Shown here: positions 59,657 to 64,000 of the stretch, one piece after another
Layout: each line of letters starts with the position of its first letter
Numbering within the stretch: position 1 is the stretch's first letter
Source: Clostridium_AM tanneri
GTDB lineage: Bacteria > Bacillota > Clostridia > Clostridiales > Clostridiaceae
Reading direction: 5' to 3'
NCBI RefSeq assembly: GCF_033659955.1
Contig: NZ_JARUJP010000006.1
Span: forward strand, 138,434-202,433
Length of the DNA: 64,000 bases
The notes under the pieces: generated by a model
Seen by the model: the letters and a program-made list of their open reading frames with translations, nothing else
Database searches by the model: none
Told to the model about the DNA's origin: nothing
Made by a program: the position numbers and the translations under genes

Positions 59657-61051
59657 TTATATCTCTACTTCATCCCTCTGCTCTTCTTTGAGCAAGTCAC
59701 CTTTTAAATATTTTGGCAGTTCCATGCCAGCTGTTTTGAAAACATCCTCTAGTGGTGGGATAGATTTCATCATTCCAGAAAGAAAATTAGCAGTAGCTGG
59801 TGTTCCATTACCGCCCATACTATCCCAAACAGTAATCTTATCAATTTTAATATTTTTAATAGCCTCAACCTGAAGTTTAACAAGTTCCTCCATTTTATCA
59901 GCCATCATAAGCATTACTGCATTTTGTGCATCATCTCCTGCTGCCTCTACTATCCTTTTAAAACCTTCTGCCTGTTTACTTAGTATTTCCATTGTACCTT
60001 TAGCCTGTGCTTCCATCTTAGCAAGTATCGCATCTGCTTCCCCTTTTGCCTGTCTTCTGATTCTTTCCGCTTCTGCTTCAGCATCAATTTCTGCTTTTCT
60101 TTTTTCAATTTCTGCATGGACTATAATATCTGCTTCCTTAGTTGCTCTTTCTCTTTCAGCACGAGACTTCTCTGCTAGTTCCTCTGCTATATATGCTTCC
60201 TCTAACGCCTTTGCTGCCTGAACCTTTTCTGCAGCTATAGCTCTCCTGTTTGCTTCCGCTTCCTTTTCTCTCTTTTCTGCCTCTGAGTTAGCAACAGTTA
60301 TTTTTGCTAAATTCTCCCCTTGCAGCGCCTTAGCATTTGCTTCTGATACACTGACTCTCTCTTCTTGTTTAGCATTAGCCTCACCTATAGCTCCATCACG
60401 GTTTTTCTCTGCAACAGATTTTTTTGCATCATTTATAGCTTTAGCTGCTGCTTCCTTACCGAGGGCTTCAATATATCCAGATTCATCCTTAATATCTGTT
60501 ACATTAACATTTATAAGTTTTAAACCTATTTTCTTGAGTTCTGCTTCAACATTTTGAGAAACATTAGCAAGAAACTTATCTCTATCACAATTGATTTCTT
60601 CAATGTCCATTGTAGCTATAACCAGTCTTAACTGACCAAATATAATATCTTTAGCAAGTTCTTGAATATCTCTTAATTGTAATCCTAATAATCTTTCAGC
60701 TGCATTAGGCATGATGGTAGGTTCTGTAGAAATACCTACAGTAAACCTTGAAGGAACATCAACCCTTATATTTTGTTTACTTAAGGCATTGGTTAAGTTT
60801 ACTTCGATAGAAATAGGAGTTAAATCTAAAAACTCATAACTTTGAATTACAGGCCAAATAAATGCTGCACCACCATGTATACATTTGGCAGAACGAGAAG
60901 CTCCGTCGTTCCCTTTGCCAGTTTTACCGTAAACTACAAGAACCTTATCTGATGGACATTTTTTATACCTGGAAACTACTGAAATAACAGTAATAAAAAT
61001 TACCGCTATAATAACTGAAATTAGTATAATTGAAGAAAATTCCACAAGCAA
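59657..61051 (-). CDS. Flotillin-family membrane scaffold protein
   Basis: Organises membrane microdomains. 464 residues: N-terminal membrane segment (about 5-27), SPFH/PHB domain (about 30-205), long Glu/Ala/Lys coiled coil (about 210-355; EANAKQEERVSVSEANAKA) and C-terminal domain (QAEGFKRIVEAAGDDAQNAVMLMMADKMEELV) as in FloT/YuaG. ATG follows AGGGGG. Its partner gene (NfeD-like) lies 11 bp upstream on the same strand, the usual pair. Confidence 0.93.
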   Translation of the reverse strand: MLVEFSSIILISVIIAVIFITVISVVSRYKKCPSDKVLVVYGKTGKGNDGASRSAKCIHGGAAFIWPVIQSYEFLDLTPISIEVNLTNALSKQNIRVDVPSRFTVGISTEPTIMPNAAERLLGLQLRDIQELAKDIIFGQLRLVIATMDIEEINCDRDKFLANVSQNVEAELKKIGLKLINVNVTDIKDESGYIEALGKEAAAKAINDAKKSVAEKNRDGAIGEANAKQEERVSVSEANAKALQGENLAKITVANSEAEKREKEAEANRRAIAAEKVQAAKALEEAYIAEELAEKSRAERERATKEADIIVHAEIEKRKAEIDAEAEAERIRRQAKGEADAILAKMEAQAKGTMEILSKQAEGFKRIVEAAGDDAQNAVMLMMADKMEELVKLQVEAIKNIKIDKITVWDSMGGNGTPATANFLSGMMKSIPPLEDVFKTAGMELPKYLKGDLLKEEQRDEVEI

Positions 61052-61062
61052 ATCCCCCTAAC

Positions 61063-61680
61063 TTAGTTTATTTTTTCAACCAACAAAAGTTGGTTATCAA
61101 CAACTTTAATAACTATTACTTTCTCTCCTGTAGCCAGTTTTTCTCCATAAGTAACAGCATCCATAGTCCTTAAGACCCCTTGCACCACTACCTGTATTTT
61201 TCCTGAGCCTTCCCCCTGTTTTGGTATGGTTAAATAAACTTCTCCTTCTTTCCCAATGGCATTGTTAATATCCATGTTTCCTTCTTCTGTAAGTTTTTGA
61301 ACAAAGTAATATATAAAGGAAACAACAAGCATCATTATAAATCCTAAGGACATAGCTATTAGCAATGAAGTCAAATGCTCTTTACCATGCCTTTCAGCTA
61401 CAATTCCTGCCCATGAAGATACGGTAAAAAATACAGTTATACTTCTTATGGTAAATAATTTAAATTTAACATCTAAAATACCTAACGAATTTTCATTGCC
61501 CAATATATTATGTTCATGAAGATCTTGAGACATATCTAAATTATGCACTTCAAAGTCATGTCCATTCTCTATTCCCAATAAAGTCATAATAGTCTGAATC
61601 ACAAAAATAACACTAGAAGGAAAAGCCACTATCCAAAAAAACCTTTCGAAGACTGGTATGCCATTCCACCATTCTATCAT
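61063..61680 (-). CDS. NfeD-like (YuaF-type) membrane protein
   Basis: 205 residues: three hydrophobic segments (about 13-36, 75-95, 105-130) and a C-terminal OB-fold domain (about 140-205; NAIGKEGEVYLTIPKQGEGSGKIQVVVQG). These act with flotillin in membrane organisation. Ribosome site GGGGGAG. Together with the flotillin gene an obvious two-gene operon. Confidence 0.87.
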   Translation of the reverse strand: MIEWWNGIPVFERFFWIVAFPSSVIFVIQTIMTLLGIENGHDFEVHNLDMSQDLHEHNILGNENSLGILDVKFKLFTIRSITVFFTVSSWAGIVAERHGKEHLTSLLIAMSLGFIMMLVVSFIYYFVQKLTEEGNMDINNAIGKEGEVYLTIPKQGEGSGKIQVVVQGVLRTMDAVTYGEKLATGEKVIVIKVVDNQLLLVEKIN

Positions 61681-61874
61681 AACTCTCCCCCTTTCCCATT
61701 CAGTACCATTATACCATAAAACTGTAAGTCATCTTACTTTTCTCATTAAATAATTTTGTTTATTTATAAATTCAGCCTTTTTCCTATTTATCTTTAGACT
61801 ACCTATAGATAAATATTCCATAATATGATAATTTATTATCATGTATTTAAGTAAAGAATAACAGGAGAGGAGAA

Positions 61875-62216
61875 ATGCACTTGGAAATTATTAAATCAAT
61901 ATTTTATTTTATACTAGCTGGATTATTTGAAATAGGTGGAGGCTACCTAGTGTGGCTGTGGATAAGGGATGGTAAAAGTTTTTGGTATGGATTAGCTGGT
62001 GCTGTTTCTTTAATTATCTACGGAATTGTACCAACTCTTCAACCGCCTAACTCTAACTTCGGAAGAGTTTACGCCGCTTATGGTGGAATTTTCATAGTTC
62101 TTTCAATTTTATGGGGATGGAAGATAGATAACATAGTTCCTGATAGATTTGATTTAATTGGTGGATTTATCGCTCTCATTGGAGTACTAATAATTATGTA
62201 TTCTCCACGAGGATAA
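61875..62216 (+). CDS. YnfA family (UPF0060) small membrane protein
   Basis: Four-helix membrane protein, 113 residues, of the SMR-like YnfA group. Seen: FILAGLFEIGGGYLVWLWIRDGKSFWYG (Glu in the first helix), PTLQPPNSNFGRVYAAYGGIFI and WGWKIDNIVPDRFDLIGG, all characteristic. Probably a small multidrug exporter. ATG follows AGGAGAGG. A MarR regulator gene starts 31 bp downstream on the same strand. Confidence 0.94.
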   Translation: MHLEIIKSIFYFILAGLFEIGGGYLVWLWIRDGKSFWYGLAGAVSLIIYGIVPTLQPPNSNFGRVYAAYGGIFIVLSILWGWKIDNIVPDRFDLIGGFIALIGVLIIMYSPRG

Positions 62217-62247
62217 CAATAAAAACAAATAGGTAAAGGAGTGGTGC

Positions 62248-62706
62248 ATGGTGAATCAACAACTAATCAATTATGCTGAGGAAATTATAGATATATTTAG
62301 ATTGTTAAGCAAAATTTTAAAAGGCCATATAACAAAAGAAGCAGATGACTTGGGTTTCACAGTTCCCCAAATAATGCTTATGAATATCCTATCTGAGCAT
62401 CCAGGAATCAGCTTGAATGAATTAAGCAAAAGATTGAGTTTATCCAAAAGCACCGTTTCTGGAATTGTAGATCGTCTAGAGAAAAATGGTAACCTAATAA
62501 GAGAAATTCCTGAAGAAAATCGTAGAACTGTTAAAATATTTCTATCTGAAAACTGTCCGGATTTTAAGAGGGTCAGAGATATTAAAACCCAACATCTTTC
62601 CAAAATTCTAGAGGAATTAGGTATAGAAGAAACAGAAAAATTCCTTATTTCCTTCAATAAACTTAAGGAGGCTATTATAAGTTACGAAAAAGATTTTCTC
62701 AAATAG
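62248..62706 (+). CDS. MarR-family transcriptional regulator
   Basis: 152 residues with the winged helix: ISLNELSKRLSLSKSTVSGIVDRLEKNGNLIRE followed by the wing (EENRRTVKIFLSE). Repressor or activator responding to small molecules. It follows ynfA closely (31 bp), so it probably controls the pair. ATG follows AAAGGAG; GTG one codon later is possible. Confidence 0.92.
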   Translation: MVNQQLINYAEEIIDIFRLLSKILKGHITKEADDLGFTVPQIMLMNILSEHPGISLNELSKRLSLSKSTVSGIVDRLEKNGNLIREIPEENRRTVKIFLSENCPDFKRVRDIKTQHLSKILEELGIEETEKFLISFNKLKEAIISYEKDFLK

Positions 62707-62737
62707 TGGAATGACTTGTAATCTCATTCCACTATTT
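62701..62737. terminator. Terminator of the ynfA-marR operon
   Basis: Perfect 14-bp arms AAATAGTGGAATGA / TCATTCCACTATTT. Confidence 0.8.
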
Positions 62738-62836
62738 GTCTAATATGATGTAGATGAGGAAAATTTAAAAAGTATTATGCTAATTGATGTGTATCAATAA
62801 TACTCTCCTGTATCTTTTTTCTAAAAGTATATATTT

Positions 62837-63925
62837 CTAATCCCTTATAAAAGGTTTTAAGAACTTACTTATTAACTTTAAAAAATTAAACTCAACACTT
62901 TTATCTAAGGCTCGACTAGTCAGATTTCTGTTAAGTATGGAAACTAAAACATCCAGTTTATCATTATCCAGTTTTTCTAAACCTCTTCTAAGTACTAGTG
63001 AATCTTCGTAGGATTGTCGAAGTGGCTTAGTTAATTCATCATAACTTCCCTTTCTACATATATCCAAAGCTGCATATATACCCGTTAACATAGCTGGAAT
63101 TTGCCCGCATCCGTAGGCAGGCATAATAGCACCAAAACAATTTCCTGTAAAATAGGTGTTGTTAATCTTAGGCTTCTTACAAATACCTACCTTATATCCT
63201 TTAATACTAAAGTTATCAGTAATGTTTAAGTTATTTCCAACATCTTCTTGAACCTCTTGGCAAAATCTACTCCACAACTCATCCTTATCTATTCTATCTT
63301 CTTTTATATACTCTGGGTATGCAATAGAAATTTGTGCTCTGCTTTGTGAAAAAGGCACTAAATATCCGTATCCTTTAGGTGCAAAATCATTATTATACCA
63401 AGTACTAATATGGCTAGGATTGAATTCTCCACCTATAGTAGCACCTATTATGCTAACCTGTAAATCCTGTGTGTAATTTTTCATGCTAGCGGCGTCCTCT
63501 CCGTTCCCTGTGGCTATTACAATATGTGAGTAATCCTTTAACAATTCATTATAACTACACTGAGAATTATAAATTATTTGGGATTTAATCTTTAAAAGTA
63601 GCTGATTCTCGAAAGAGTCCTCGTGTCTTCCTCTAATATTAGAATACCCAAAGTTACCTTTTAAGTGTCCTTTTCTATTTTTTGAATGTGCTGTTATTTC
63701 CTTCACTTCACTTATTGGTTTTAGGGTTATTCCATAGGTATCTTTCAAGTAATTTAAAGAATCACTTACTGGTCTTTCTAGTATATTAAAAATGTTCTCC
63801 ATATTTACAAACCTGTCACCAACTCTACTTCTCTTTTCAAATATAGTAGGATAAATGCCCTGCTGTTCTAAAATAATGGCACAGGCTAGTCCGGATAATC
63901 CAGCCCCCATAATAGCAACTTTCAT
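62837..63925 (-). CDS. FAD-dependent oxidoreductase, geranylgeranyl-reductase-like
   Basis: 362 residues. N-terminal FAD-binding GAGLSGLACAIILE, then FEKRSRVGDRF; middle HIVIATGNGED; C-terminal region with YFTGNCFGAIMPAYGCGQIPAMLTGIYAA, the second FAD contact. The overall build fits flavoprotein hydroxylases and geranylgeranyl reductases that act on polyprenyl chains or quinones. Function unknown. Ribosome site AAGGAGG-like. No neighbour of known function. Confidence 0.85.
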   Translation of the reverse strand: MKVAIMGAGLSGLACAIILEQQGIYPTIFEKRSRVGDRFVNMENIFNILERPVSDSLNYLKDTYGITLKPISEVKEITAHSKNRKGHLKGNFGYSNIRGRHEDSFENQLLLKIKSQIIYNSQCSYNELLKDYSHIVIATGNGEDAASMKNYTQDLQVSIIGATIGGEFNPSHISTWYNNDFAPKGYGYLVPFSQSRAQISIAYPEYIKEDRIDKDELWSRFCQEVQEDVGNNLNITDNFSIKGYKVGICKKPKINNTYFTGNCFGAIMPAYGCGQIPAMLTGIYAALDICRKGSYDELTKPLRQSYEDSLVLRRGLEKLDNDKLDVLVSILNRNLTSRALDKSVEFNFLKLISKFLKPFIRD

Positions 63926-64000
63926 AAATCTACCTTCTTTCCTCCTTTTTATACTATTATTAGTTTAAATACGGCTATTTATTAAGCATTAAAAAACTAA

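Noticed and set aside
1..64000. CRISPR array, prophage or intact insertion sequence
   Set aside because: No spaced direct repeats, integrase, transposase, terminase or capsid-like gene could be seen.

Overview
The window is low-GC DNA with the gene style of a Clostridium or a close relative: AT-rich codon use, strong AGGAGG ribosome sites, frequent TTG/GTG starts, a small acid-soluble spore protein, an [FeFe]-hydrogenase maturase, pyruvate formate-lyase, a clostridial-type T-box and many short T-rich intrinsic terminators. It reads as ordinary chromosome, with short accessory patches. I saw no rRNA, tRNA, CRISPR array, prophage or intact insertion sequence.

Layout. 1-3060: end of hydG and a two-gene ABC importer (ATPase and permease) behind a long leader with its own terminator. 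3070-5454: small unknown proteins and an LCP cell-wall enzyme. 5585-8701: the de novo NAD operon nadABC behind a 40-bp perfect palindrome that fits a NiaR operator. 8825-11346: unknown proteins, a rubrerythrin and a rhomboid-type protease. 11392-13423: a UPF0316 membrane protein with an attenuator-like leader, several tiny genes, a toxin-like peptide gene, a possible structured RNA and a decayed gene. 13529-15550: a DUF1259 protein, then a queuosine-salvage pair (QueL-like radical SAM enzyme and QueT) under a preQ1-I riboswitch. 15683-21043: a PocR-GGDEF-EAL protein, an S1-domain protein and an ECF sigma/anti-sigma pair. 21103-29308: a tryptophan transporter under a T-box, a peptidase, amino-acid permease, CBS and HNH proteins, small unknown proteins and a DMT exporter. 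29337-45092: PAS-GGDEF-HD-GYP protein, OsmC, cardiolipin synthase, fructose-1,6-bisphosphatase, chemoreceptor, pflB-pflA, a PLP enzyme and a subtilase. 45391-54318: metal and cation block (P-type ATPase, CadC-like regulator, NhaA, and a fusion of HMA, SafE and cupredoxin-like domains), together with a spore protein and an NlpC/P60 hydrolase. 54413-63925: peptide transporter, decayed gene, hydrolases, a glutamate-synthase-like flavoprotein, flotillin with an NfeD-like partner, YnfA, MarR and an FAD oxidoreductase.

The main themes are cofactor supply (NAD, queuine), anaerobic energy metabolism (HydG, Pfl), c-di-GMP signalling (two large multidomain proteins) and metal/cation homeostasis. Regulatory RNA is dense: one clear preQ1-I riboswitch, one clear T-box (specifier UGG), and three unassigned leaders ending in terminators (ABC importer, UPF0316 gene, nhaA). 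The most unusual non-coding item is a pair of long hairpins between nhaA and the next gene; the longer is about 225 nt and contains 13-, 11-, 10- and 9-bp perfect stems.
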